Shown piece by piece: positions 20,519 to 28,951 of a stretch of 64,000 bases of DNA. This DNA is from Shewanella gelidii. Lineage in GTDB: Bacteria > Pseudomonadota > Gammaproteobacteria > Enterobacterales > Shewanellaceae. The notes under the pieces were generated by a model. It was not told the origin of the DNA, searched no databases, and saw nothing but the letters and a program-made list of their open reading frames with translations. The stretch spans positions 62,001-126,000 of the forward strand of contig NZ_BMPZ01000005.1 in the NCBI RefSeq assembly GCF_014647855.1, given 5' to 3'. Within the stretch, counting starts at the first letter, position 1. Every line of letters starts with the position of its first letter. The translations under genes were made by a program, and so were the position numbers.

Positions 20519-22798
20519 CTAAATCCCTTTGCGATAAGACTTAGCCATCGTTGGCGCGATATGTTGCTCAAGGGACTGAAGTTTGTTGGTATCACCGTCA
20601 AGTAAGTCTTGGGTTGCTTGTATCAACTCAGGTATGAGGACGTTGAGCTGGGTCGAAGTTTTTATTCGTCGTAAATCGAGCAACACATTGGAAAATTTTC
20701 CTGGCATGTCTTGAGCTACGTTCAAATTTAAAAAATGTTGGCTGTCGTAAATGCAGTTGTGATGACCTTTTTGTTTATCTAAAACAAAACTAGCATCTTT
20801 TAAATTGATGATTTGCGCGTGTTTTTGACAGTCGGGTAAACATTGGGCGTCGATTTTGTCTTTTTTGCAGCCTGTCACTTGATGGAAAAAGCACTGGCGA
20901 CTGCTCATCAGCATGCTTGGATGAAAAGCACTGTAATGTAGTTCAAACTCTGCAGGGCATTGAATGGACTTGGTTTGTCGCAAGCTCAATTCCGGCGAAA
21001 CAAACGCGCCTTTGCAATCTAGTGTTTGTTTTAAAGCTTCAAGGGCTAGTGAATTACATAAGTTGAGATAAGGCCCTGCAATCCATTCAATGCCTTGCTC
21101 ATATGCATACTGAGCAATCCCCAAGTTGTTACTCACCAATTGTTTTGGCTTTACTTGCAACAGCAATCGTATTGCCAAATCAAAATCTTTTCCTATTAAA
21201 ACCGGAGGGAACCACGGAATGAGACTTGGATTGTCATTTAACAGTTGAACTAAAGAGGCAAATTGCTCACCAATAGACTCAGGAATCTGAAAATAACATA
21301 AGTCTGCCCCTTGAGATTTATTGATATCCTTGGCGGAGTTCAGCAATACGCTTAAGCGCGGTCGGAGTTTCATCGAAGTCGCGGTTTTGCCTGGATGAAC
21401 TGGCGTTGTGGCTTTCGTATTTTTGATCGCTATTTTTGGAGGTGTGACGTCTTCTTGTACTAGTGCTTTCGAGTCAAGCCGTTGTGCAATGGCTTGTTTG
21501 AGTGTTGTGATGTTTTTGTACGATAAGGATACCCCTGTGAAATCCCCTTTGTACTCAATATCAAGTAGTTGGTATTTATCAGTATTGAAACTCTGTAAGC
21601 GCTTTTCTAAGCTGCTCAGACAGAGGGTCGATTGTGCGCTGGCACTCCCATAATTGATAGGCAGCTCAAACTGCTTTTCTGAACTGATGACTTGAATGCT
21701 CAGTTGTCTTTCGTCGCTACAAATCAATTTAAATTTGAGTGGGATTTTTTTTAGAACCCAATTTGCGGTTTTGTTTTCGAGCAATTCAAGTATTTCAGTT
21801 TTCTCGTCATATAGCCGTTGCTTGATGCGGTTGACTTGCATCTCGGTTGTCGCACCATTGCGCTCAATAAAGTGGCTGTTGGCATGATCACGCGGGTTAT
21901 CAATATACATCTGTTTATTGATATCACTGCTTAAATAACCATGGGTAAAATCACGATTAAATACACGATATAGATCGGCTGATTCATCCAGTAAAGTTTC
22001 ACCTTGAGCGAAACGGTCGAGTTGCTTTCTCCACGTATTCACGACGGAATACACGTAATGGGGTTTTTTTATGCGGCCTTCTACTTTTAAAGAGTCAACG
22101 CCAGCACCTATCAAGTCTGCCATTTGAAAATAGGCTGAATTGTCTTTCATGTTTAATGGAAAGTGCTTCTCCATTTTGGTCGGCACATAGGCATCTCGGC
22201 AAGGTTGACTACAACGGCCTCGATTACCAGATTGACCGCCATGAACTGAGCTAAAATAACAAAGCCCTGAAAAGCTAATACAATTGGAACCATGCACAAA
22301 TACTTCTGTGCCCATATTAAGCTTGTGTGAGAAGTCCGTTAACTCTTTAATTTCGTCAAGAGCCAGCTCTCGAGACAAATTGCTCCGGCTTGCTCCCAAT
22401 GCATGTAAAAACTTAATTTGGCCAATATTGTGGGTTGTCATTTGAGTGGACGCATGAACCTCCAGTGCAGGGAAGTACTGCTGCAACACATAGAGCAGTC
22501 CAATATCTTGAACAATGACACCATCCACATCTGTTTTGGCAATACGATTTAAAAGTCTAAATAATGCAGGTATTTCCGTTTCAATGATCACAATATTCAA
22601 TGTGAGGAATAGCTTGCAATGATGTTGATGGGCGAGAGAAAGTAGGGGGCACAACTCTTCGAAGCGCACATTGACCGCACGGTTTCTGGCATTGAATTGG
22701 TCAAGACCAAAATAAACTGCATCGGCACCTGCAAGAATGGCTGCTTTTATGGCATCAACATCACCACCTGGTGCAAGTAATTCGATTTCTTTATTCAC
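20519..22798 (-). CDS. U32-family protein, RlhA/YegQ-like
   Basis: Long U32 (peptidase U32/collagenase-like) protein of 760 residues. The N-terminal barrel has IELLAPGGDVDAIKAAILAGADAVYFGL, LFLTLNIVI, VQDIGLL and LEVHASTQMTTHN. The Cys-containing signature GRCSQPCRDAY and LKVEGRIKKPHYV follow, with more Cys in the C-terminal third (CKKDKIDAQCLPDC), typical of Fe-S-dependent U32 enzymes. E. coli members RlhA, TrhP and UbiU/V hydroxylate rRNA, tRNA or quinones. This one is longer than RlhA (about 650-670), so a hydroxylase of a nucleic acid base is likely but the substrate is unknown. I prefer the GTG at 22798 (AAGAG upstream, family N-terminus) over the TTG at 22828. Confidence 0.75.
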   Translation of the reverse strand: MNKEIELLAPGGDVDAIKAAILAGADAVYFGLDQFNARNRAVNVRFEELCPLLSLAHQHHCKLFLTLNIVIIETEIPALFRLLNRIAKTDVDGVIVQDIGLLYVLQQYFPALEVHASTQMTTHNIGQIKFLHALGASRSNLSRELALDEIKELTDFSHKLNMGTEVFVHGSNCISFSGLCYFSSVHGGQSGNRGRCSQPCRDAYVPTKMEKHFPLNMKDNSAYFQMADLIGAGVDSLKVEGRIKKPHYVYSVVNTWRKQLDRFAQGETLLDESADLYRVFNRDFTHGYLSSDINKQMYIDNPRDHANSHFIERNGATTEMQVNRIKQRLYDEKTEILELLENKTANWVLKKIPLKFKLICSDERQLSIQVISSEKQFELPINYGSASAQSTLCLSSLEKRLQSFNTDKYQLLDIEYKGDFTGVSLSYKNITTLKQAIAQRLDSKALVQEDVTPPKIAIKNTKATTPVHPGKTATSMKLRPRLSVLLNSAKDINKSQGADLCYFQIPESIGEQFASLVQLLNDNPSLIPWFPPVLIGKDFDLAIRLLLQVKPKQLVSNNLGIAQYAYEQGIEWIAGPYLNLCNSLALEALKQTLDCKGAFVSPELSLRQTKSIQCPAEFELHYSAFHPSMLMSSRQCFFHQVTGCKKDKIDAQCLPDCQKHAQIINLKDASFVLDKQKGHHNCIYDSQHFLNLNVAQDMPGKFSNVLLDLRRIKTSTQLNVLIPELIQATQDLLDGDTNKLQSLEQHIAPTMAKSYRKGI

Positions 22799-22828
22799 AG
22801 AACTTAACTCTTGGTCGTTGTATCGCAA

Positions 22829-23182
22829 AGGCTGGTTTTAGCGCGGCGTAGTTTAAGTGCTGCAGTTTAGTATGTCCATTTTTGCCGCGTTGACTAAAAG
22901 TGCTGGCTTCATCTACGGTCTTTGTTGCTCTTTTCAAAACATCGGACATCAGGCTTTTGGATTGACGATGTTCGAATCACCCCTGGCATTTCACTGGAGT
23001 GAAAAGCGCCATGCAGCAATAAGATCGCGTTAAGAGGGCCTCGAAATATGTTTGCTGTAATCGATGATTGAACAGCGAACTGACAGACGAAGTCGATGGA
23101 TTTGCGGATTGATTTTTATTTGGCTGCTCAAGCAACCCAATCAGTTAAACTCGCGAATTGACTGGCGGGAGGTCCATATGTG
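22829..23182. other. Non-coding gap at the left edge of the accessory region
   Basis: About 350 bases with no convincing gene. A 53-codon frame (22872-23033, plus) exists but has no ribosome site and no recognisable sequence. No terminator or recombination site was recognised. Confidence 0.5.
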
Positions 23183-23497
23183 TTAGTCTCTTTTTACACT
23201 CACTTTTGTAAATAAACGCCATGTAACAAAAGCAAGAGTGAGAACAAGAAAAATTAAAAATATACCAACATAGATGAATATCTTAAAAATACTATCAAGA
23301 TAACTTCCCGCATCAACGTGCGCTTCTCTCATGCCTTGAATAAGAATTAAACCTAGATTTTTGTTTACTTCCAGTTCGCCAGATTCAACTTTCTCAGATA
23401 ACTCAATGTAAATAGGGTTATTATCCATATTTTCAATTTTTTGAATGTTGATTTTTATTCCGACATTACCACCGATTACAATTCCTATTGCTGTCAA
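23183..23497 (-). CDS. Small protein with two membrane segments, unknown function
   Basis: Not recognised. The visible product has a hydrophobic N-terminus (TAIGIVIGG and upstream LNIILIALLFL), a ~60-residue polar middle, and a second helix (IFKIFIYVGIFLIFLVLTLAF) followed by a short basic tail, so both ends are probably membrane-inserted with the middle outside or inside. The start is uncertain. From TTG (23497) the first helix is clipped. The frame stays open upstream, with a GGAG followed 9 bases later by an ATT codon that would restore the full helix (KSLNIILIALLFLTAIG), so a rare ATT start near 23533 is possible. AT-rich compared with the flanking core genes, which fits acquired DNA. Confidence 0.5.
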   Translation of the reverse strand: MTAIGIVIGGNVGIKINIQKIENMDNNPIYIELSEKVESGELEVNKNLGLILIQGMREAHVDAGSYLDSIFKIFIYVGIFLIFLVLTLAFVTWRLFTKVSVKRD

Positions 23498-23664
23498 AAA
23501 TAAAAGAGCTATTAATATAATATTTAACGATTTAATTGGACAACTCCATTAGCACCTATACATAATGACTCCCCACTAAAGATGCTGTTCTCCAATCAAT
23601 CGTGGGTTAGCTGAAGCCAGAGCCATAATAGTTTTGTTAAAGAAACTAAAGGTTGGAGATCAGC

Positions 23665-24146
23665 ATGAGTAAACATAACATACTTTTCATTGGCCTAGAT
23701 ACTCATAAAGAGCTCGCGAAAGTAGCCTACATTGAAGACCAGCGCGGCGCTAAATCGACTCATCTAGGACGAATTTCCAGTGCAAAAGTGTTGATGATTA
23801 AACTGGCAAGACAATTCCAATCGAAATACCCAAATGCCACACTCCTTTTCGTCTACGAAGCCGATCCATGTGGCTATTGGATTGGCCGCTTACTAACTAG
23901 TTTGGATCATTGTTGTTATGTCATTGCCCCTTCACTCATTCCTAAAAAACTGGCGAAAGAGAGAAAACAGATAAACGGGATGCGATGAAACTAGCCAAAC
24001 TACTTAATAACACCAACCTACGTACCAGAGCCAGAAGTTGAAGCCGTTCGTGACTTATCCCGCTCATGAAACCGCAATGAAAGACTTAAAAGATGCCAAA
24101 TATCAATTGAAGTCCTGCAGTTAAGAAATAACATCAACTACACCGT
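23665..24146 (+). pseudogene. IS110-family transposase remnant
   Basis: The N-terminal DEDD-type domain is readable (FIGLDTHKELAKVAYIED, LLFVYEADPCGYWIGR). A one-base loss near 23949 then shifts the frame; in the other frame the family sequence continues as KTDKRDAMKLAKLL. At least two more shifts occur (VPEPEVEAVRDLSRS, then ETAMKDLKDAKYQLKS), and most of the C-terminal domain is gone. The ATG at 23665 is preceded by GGAG. It is a dead fragment marking the accessory region. Confidence 0.85.
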
Positions 24147-24152
24147 CACTTG

Positions 24153-24455
24153 TTATGTTTTCTTTAACTCTTGAGATAATACATCTTCCATAGTCGGATT
24201 TTGAGGCAAGTGTTTCTCAAGTATGTCAACTAGCTCGCCATATTTTGGTGAACCACCTAATTGTGGCGATAAAAGAGTAAGAAAGACTAACAGGAATGCC
24301 AAATACGTAAATTGATCACCTGACAGGGAGCCAAAGAGCATTGCCAATAGAGAACCCACCATTACAACGAATAAAATAGGTTGTATAAGTTTGCTTTTGT
24401 TGCGTGCTTTTATCGCAGCTTTAATTACTGCAATTTCTTTTTGGGTCATATCCAT
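24153..24455 (-). CDS. Small two-helix membrane protein, unknown function
   Basis: Not recognised. 100 residues from the ATG at 24455, which has CAGGAG upstream. A basic N-terminal third (KAAIKARNKSKL) leads into two hydrophobic segments (IQPILFVVMVGSLLAMLFG and FTYLAFLLVFLTLLSPQ), then a soluble C-terminal ~35 residues with an acidic helix. It sits between two insertion-sequence remnants and is probably carried by the same acquired DNA. Confidence 0.5.
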   Translation of the reverse strand: MDMTQKEIAVIKAAIKARNKSKLIQPILFVVMVGSLLAMLFGSLSGDQFTYLAFLLVFLTLLSPQLGGSPKYGELVDILEKHLPQNPTMEDVLSQELKKT

Positions 24456-24543
24456 TGCCAAGTTCTCCTGAAAACATAACGTTTACGACAGTGGGTTAAT
24501 TAAACTAGTGAAATTGAGTCCACTGGTCGCTCGTTTTTAGTAC

Positions 24544-24840
24544 TTACTTCTGCCGAAATGCTTCGTCAAAACTATCTACAAAGTTATCAAACTCTGTTGA
24601 AATGTTCATCGCCTTCACGCGTATCAAAATCCACCGCTCTTCAATTTCATCAATTGAGAGATCGTTTTTAGTTCGATCCAACTCAGAGATCAGATGATTA
24701 AAATCGCGAATATCGCTTTCTATATCAGATTCAATCGAACCGATTTCGGCTATCACATCCTTTTTATTCGTCAGGTGAATACCCTTGCGATTCGCATAAT
24801 CCAGTATTAGTGAATATCCTTTTTTTAAACTTGGTAACAT
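24544..24840 (-). CDS. Small helical cytoplasmic protein, unknown function
   Basis: Not recognised. 98 residues, no signal or membrane segment, rich in Asp/Glu/Ile/Lys. The heptad-like middle (IAEIGSIESDIESDIRDFNHLISELD) suggests a coiled coil. No clear Shine-Dalgarno before the ATG at 24840. Lies just upstream (minus strand) of the small membrane protein and could be co-transcribed with it. Confidence 0.45.
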   Translation of the reverse strand: MLPSLKKGYSLILDYANRKGIHLTNKKDVIAEIGSIESDIESDIRDFNHLISELDRTKNDLSIDEIEERWILIRVKAMNISTEFDNFVDSFDEAFRQK

Positions 24841-24970
24841 CTTAGTTCCATTAGTACTTAATGCTCAATTCTAGGGGATTCCCAGATAATATCTTTTCCA
24901 ATCAATAAGTAGACACGCATGGTGCTGGTTGATCTAATCAATTTCGCCAAAAACAAACTAGAACAACACC

Positions 24971-26008
24971 ATGCTCGACATCAACATACTACATCAAACG
25001 CTAGCGACGCAATGCCCAATAATTTACAAAAAACGCCTTAGTTCTCTGATAGTTGCAACTAAGTCATTACTCGATGGTAATCAACTCTCTTTAACGCTGC
25101 TGGGCCGTAACATTTCAGGCAATGTGGCAGCTAAGCACAGTATCAAGCGCATTGACCGATTATTTGTATCGATTGGGCGGATGTTCGTGAACAATTGAGA
25201 CGAATGACTTTGCGCGCATTCATCAGTGTTCAAGGCCGAAGTGTGGCTTTTTACGAGCACACTTTTTTGTTTGATGCTAAGCCTGTAGAGATAGCAATTC
25301 ACCGCGCAGCCACAACCGTTTTCTTGAAGAGTTGGCAAACGTTTTACCAAAGCATTGCTGCCCTTTAATCGTTACTGATGCGGGCTATCGAATTGCCTGG
25401 TTTTCTCAAGTCGCCAAATTAGGCTGATTCTGGCTAGGCCATGTACGCGGTGATGTCAGCTACCAACATTCAGGCGAGCATCAATGGCGCTTTAATAAGT
25501 CGCTCTACCCAACAGCAACGAACAATGCCAAATACTTCGGCAGTGTAAAGTTTGCCTGTAAGATCCATTTAAAGTGTCATTGACACCCCAACAAAGCGAA
25601 AGAAACAGGTCGTAAAGACCGTCGTTCCTCCAAAGCGGCAAGAAACCATACCGCTCAAGCAAGCTATGGGAGAAGCAGAAAAGAGCTTTGGTTCTTGGCG
25701 GCCAATTTATTTCCCAACAACTTCAACTCTGTCCAAGTTATCCCGCTCAACGTCAAGCGAATGCAGATGAAGAGTTCTTTCAAGATTTGAAAATCCCACA
25801 ATATGGAATGAGGTTAAGACTCTGCAAACGTCGTTGCCCGAAGTGACTTGATGTTTTGTTACTCATCGACATGCTTGTCGAAATTGTACAGTGGTTAATC
25901 GGTAACATTGCTTTGCGTCTAAGTTGGCAAAAGCATTTTCAAGCCAACATCATCAGCCACCAGCCAGTGTTGTCGATTGTGCGCCTCGCACTATCTAGGA
26001 CTTTTTAA
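24971..26008 (+). pseudogene. IS4-family (IS10-type) transposase remnant
   Basis: Begins intact (MLDINILHQTLATQCP, GRNISGNVAAKHSIKRIDRL). An internal deletion at about 25165 then joins it to DWADVREQLRRMTLRAF. After that the family sequence is scattered over frames with stops: TDAGYRIAWFSQVAKLG then TGA, GHVRGDVSYQHSGEHQWRFN, and near the end LDVLLLIDMLVEIVQWLIG. The normal C-terminus is missing after SIVRLAL. The untranslated leader from about 24890 also looks like the element. Dead. Confidence 0.85.
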
Positions 26009-26119
26009 TATATCTAGCTTTTCAGCTTGCTCAGGCTATTGCCTTTACAACTTTGCGACAGTGACAAGGCAAAGCATGTTAATTCTTTATCAATCACTAA
26101 ATAAAGTTTGAATTTATTA

Positions 26120-26148
26120 TTGACATTGTGTATCGATCGGTACAGAAT
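26120..26148 (+). promoter_or_regulatory. Promoter with embedded TetR-type operator upstream of the SDR pair
   Basis: TTGACA (26120-26125), exactly 17 bases, CAGAAT (26143-26148). A 16-bp imperfect palindrome TGTATCGATCGGTACA (26129-26144) fills the spacer, so a bound repressor would block RNA polymerase. The same module occurs at 28832-28860 before the dehalogenase gene. Confidence 0.75.
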
Positions 26149-26236
26149 GGCCGCGTTAAATTAGTAGTGAACGCTACAGAATGTCGTCGGTCAACCCGAT
26201 TCCTTATTCAGTTCAACAGAAAATGAGGAAAGAACG

Positions 26237-27142
26237 ATGACTCAAGAAACAGCAACCCAGAAAGGTGACAACATGAAAACAGTCGTAATTACAGGCAGCA
26301 GCAGTGGCTTTGGTAAGATGTCAGCACAACAGTTTGCAGATAAAGGGCACAAAGTTTACGCAGCAATGCGCAATGCAAACAGTAAAAATCTAGAAGTAAA
26401 AAATGAGCTTCAGTCATACTCAGATAACATTGTTGTGGTTGAGATGGACGTTTGCAGTGAGGAGTCTGTAAACGCGGCGATTGCACAAATCATGGATAAA
26501 GAAAGTGCGATTGATGTGCTAATCAACAACGCGGGCATCATGCACATGGGTGTGACAGAAGCATTTAGTGTTGAGCAAGCACAGCAACTGATGAACACCA
26601 ACTTCTACGGCGTTATCCGCACAATTCAAGCTGTTGCACCGCACATGCGTAAAGCTGGTAAGGGTCTAATCATCAACACGACGTCTGTTATTGGCCGCGT
26701 ATCATGGCCATTTACGGGTACCTACAGCGCGAGTAAAGCGGCGGTAGAAGCGTATTCTCAGAGCCTGAAATTTGAATTAGCCCCAAGTGGTGTTGAGGTT
26801 GTGATTGTTGAGCCGGGCCCATCGGGGACTAACCTGGGTGGCTCGTTCCAGCCGGAAGCAAAAACTGAAGTGGTTGCTCAAAACCCTCATTTGAAGGAAA
26901 TCATTGACGCAATGATAGGCTCCGTTGGTAAAGCATTAGAAAACCCAGCAACCGACCCGCAACTGGTTGTAGACGCCTATCTAAAACTGGCCGAAATGGA
27001 TCACGGCACACGCCCAACACGTACTGCAATTGGCTTAGTGAACAACGTGGATAAAATCAACGATTTCTTCCAGCCTCTTCAAGACCAAGTGATCTCAGAT
27101 TTCCAACTGGATTTCATGCTAGAAACAAAGGTTAACGGTTAA
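26237..27142 (+). CDS. Short-chain dehydrogenase/reductase (SDR) 1
   Basis: 301 residues. Classical SDR: cofactor loop TGSSSGFG at 19-26, NNAG at 97-100, catalytic Ser150, Tyr163 and Lys167 (YSASK). The N-terminus is extended by about 12 residues before the first strand; the ATG at 26237 has GAGGAAAG upstream and is kept. An ATG at 26273 would also give a complete domain. The substrate is unknown. It lies behind an operator-bearing promoter and 25 bases before a second SDR, so the two form an operon. The likely role is NAD(P)-dependent oxidation or reduction of an alcohol/carbonyl in the same pathway as the dehalogenase. Confidence 0.82.
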   Translation: MTQETATQKGDNMKTVVITGSSSGFGKMSAQQFADKGHKVYAAMRNANSKNLEVKNELQSYSDNIVVVEMDVCSEESVNAAIAQIMDKESAIDVLINNAGIMHMGVTEAFSVEQAQQLMNTNFYGVIRTIQAVAPHMRKAGKGLIINTTSVIGRVSWPFTGTYSASKAAVEAYSQSLKFELAPSGVEVVIVEPGPSGTNLGGSFQPEAKTEVVAQNPHLKEIIDAMIGSVGKALENPATDPQLVVDAYLKLAEMDHGTRPTRTAIGLVNNVDKINDFFQPLQDQVISDFQLDFMLETKVNG

Positions 27143-27167
27143 TCGCACCGTAAAGAGGTAAAAGCTA

Positions 27168-27905
27168 ATGTCATTCAACATAGCAAACAAAGTCGTCTTC
27201 ATCACTGGTGCGAACCGAGGTATTGGCAAAAGTATTACTGAGCACTTTATTGATCAAGGTGCGAAGAAAGTGTACCTAGCGGTTCGAAACCCAAATTCAA
27301 CCAAGGCTCTGGAAGAGCAATATGGTGAAAAAGTAGAGACGATTCAAGTCGATATTACCGATGAAGCGTCTATTCTAGAAGCCGCTAAAAAAGCAACGGA
27401 TGTTGATGTTGTTATTAATAACGCTGGGATTATTTCGACAGTGCCGCCTCTAGCGGACAATGCGCTCGATACCTTGAAAGAAGAGATGGAAGTGAATGTG
27501 TACGGGCTGATGCGTGTTGCTAAAGCATTTGAAGCGACATTGATTGCGAAGCAAGGTGTGCTGGTGCAATTAAATTCAGTCGCTTCACTCAAAAACTATT
27601 TGGATATGTCAACGTACTGCACATCAAAAGCGGCATCTTACTCAGTCACTCAAGGTTTGCGCGATCACTTTAAGCCACATAATGTCAACGTGCTGAGTGT
27701 TCACCCTGGCGTTGTTGCAACAGATATGGCGGATATTACCGGTTTTAGCGATATCGCATCGTCACCACAAGTTGTGCCAGTCGGAATTCTTTCTGCGTTG
27801 GACGAGGGGGAATTCCACGTATTCCCGGATGCCGTTGCAAAACAGATAGAAGTCGGATTTCAATCTTACGCTGACAACGTCATCATGCAAGATTTTGCGG
27901 GATAA
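27168..27905 (+). CDS. Short-chain dehydrogenase/reductase (SDR) 2
   Basis: 245 residues. Cofactor loop TGANRGIG at 13-20, NNAG at 84-87, catalytic Ser137, Tyr150 and Lys154 (YCTSK). The sequence is clearly different from SDR 1, so the pair is not a recent tandem duplication. AGAGG precedes the ATG. Probably co-transcribed with SDR 1. Substrate unknown. Confidence 0.82.
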   Translation: MSFNIANKVVFITGANRGIGKSITEHFIDQGAKKVYLAVRNPNSTKALEEQYGEKVETIQVDITDEASILEAAKKATDVDVVINNAGIISTVPPLADNALDTLKEEMEVNVYGLMRVAKAFEATLIAKQGVLVQLNSVASLKNYLDMSTYCTSKAASYSVTQGLRDHFKPHNVNVLSVHPGVVATDMADITGFSDIASSPQVVPVGILSALDEGEFHVFPDAVAKQIEVGFQSYADNVIMQDFAG

Positions 27906-28071
27906 CTACAAAAGCACTAATTGATAGTAAGTCTGCATACAGTAGACATCGCCTGGTAAGAGAATCACGAGAATATATACGTACGGCAAAGGACTGGCGA
28001 ATCCAGTCGCTTCGATTTTATGTGGTTGAATTTCTCGGCCAATAATATTTAGGTACTTACTGTGGTTACTG

Positions 28072-28105
28072 AATGACCTCTGGTATTCCTGGAGGTCATT
28101 TTTTG
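28072..28105 (+). terminator. Terminator after the SDR operon
   Basis: AATGACCTC and GAGGTCATT pair perfectly around an 11-base loop, then a T-run on the plus strand. It lies between the SDR operon and the oppositely oriented tetR gene. Confidence 0.8.
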
Positions 28106-28149
28106 TTGCCGCTTTTCGGCAAAGTTATTATATCGCGCTTCAGGTTTAG

Positions 28150-28752
28150 TTACTGAGCGCTTCTTGTCTGTAACGTATTGAGTGCATAGTCCATGATCGA
28201 TTCCGCAACCTGTCGTGACTCTCCTGCCCGAACCTGAGTGGAAATACCATAAAGAACCGACAGCAGATATTTTGCCTGCAGTTCTGCGGTCGCAGACTCA
28301 GTTATTACGCCCTCAGACTCGATCAAGGTCGTGATCAGATTTTGGGTTTTCAATCCAAATTGTTTGATGTACACCGTCGCTTCTTCAGGAAAGGCAACGC
28401 TGTCAGATTCATTCGCGCTTTTTACTAATAAGCACCCTAGCGGGGTATCTGCATCTGAAAACTCTTGAATCAGCTCATAGAAACACGCGCGTAGCCTTTC
28501 CATGAAAGGCACGTCAGAGGGTTCAATGAGATGGCGATAACACGGCTCACTATATTGCGTGATGTAGTGCGCAATCACTTCTTTGAATAGCTGCTCTTTA
28601 TTACCAAAAGCGGCATATAAGCTAGGTGTATTGATCCCAAGCTCTGAGGTTAGGTTCGCGACAGATGTCGCTGCATAACCGTTGTTCCAAAATATACGCA
28701 TTGCCTTATCGAGTGCGATATCTCTGTCAAACGATCTTTTTCTTCCGGCCAT
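28150..28752 (-). CDS. TetR/AcrR-family transcriptional repressor
   Basis: 200 residues. N-terminal helix-turn-helix about residues 8-55 (ALDKAMRIFWNNGYAATSVANL, LYAAFGNKEQLFKEVI). The C-terminal ligand-binding half is of the AcrR type with a conserved-looking CLLVKSANE segment. AGGAG lies upstream of the ATG at a slightly long spacing. Its own promoter is visible (TTGACA, 17 bases, CAAAAT on the minus strand) and faces away from the dehalogenase promoter. It sits between the two genes that share an identical palindrome, so it is the likely repressor of both and responds to a small organic inducer (inference). Confidence 0.85.
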   Translation of the reverse strand: MAGRKRSFDRDIALDKAMRIFWNNGYAATSVANLTSELGINTPSLYAAFGNKEQLFKEVIAHYITQYSEPCYRHLIEPSDVPFMERLRACFYELIQEFSDADTPLGCLLVKSANESDSVAFPEEATVYIKQFGLKTQNLITTLIESEGVITESATAELQAKYLLSVLYGISTQVRAGESRQVAESIMDYALNTLQTRSAQ

Positions 28753-28794
28753 TACCGATGGTACTCCTACCTATCAATATCTTTATAAACGCAT

Positions 28795-28823
28795 ATTTTG
28801 TAGTACTCACTAAAAAATGTCAA
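28795..28823 (-). promoter_or_regulatory. tetR promoter
   Basis: On the minus strand: TTGACA (28823-28818), 17-base spacer, CAAAAT (28800-28795). It is back-to-back with the dehalogenase promoter, the two -35 boxes being 8 bases apart. The shared 16-bp palindrome lies just behind its -35, so autoregulation by the same operator is possible. Confidence 0.6.
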
Positions 28824-28831
28824 TTTCGTTA

Positions 28832-28860
28832 TTGACTTTGTGTATCGATCGGTACAGAAT
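28832..28860 (+). promoter_or_regulatory. Promoter with embedded TetR-type operator upstream of the dehalogenase
   Basis: TTGACT (28832-28837), 17-base spacer, CAGAAT (28855-28860). The palindrome TGTATCGATCGGTACA is at 28841-28856, identical to the one before SDR 1 and in the same position relative to both hexamers. Weak similarity continues about 40 bases downstream in both leaders (GTTAAAT, then TAG, then CTACA), suggesting the two promoters share ancestry. Confidence 0.75.
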
Positions 28861-28951
28861 GCGTTTGTTAAATAAATAGCGATCACTACATAAAGTGGGG
28901 GTGGTCGTGTAGACGACTTCATGAATATCAACCCATTTCTAGGAAAAAATA

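Noticed and set aside
20359..20601. 80-codon minus-strand frame overlapping the U32 gene end
   Set aside because: It overlaps the U32 C-terminus, has no ribosome site and spans the palindrome. A shorter version from 20502 remains barely possible but is not supported.
22872..23033. 53-codon frame in the gap left of the accessory region
   Set aside because: No Shine-Dalgarno and no recognisable sequence.
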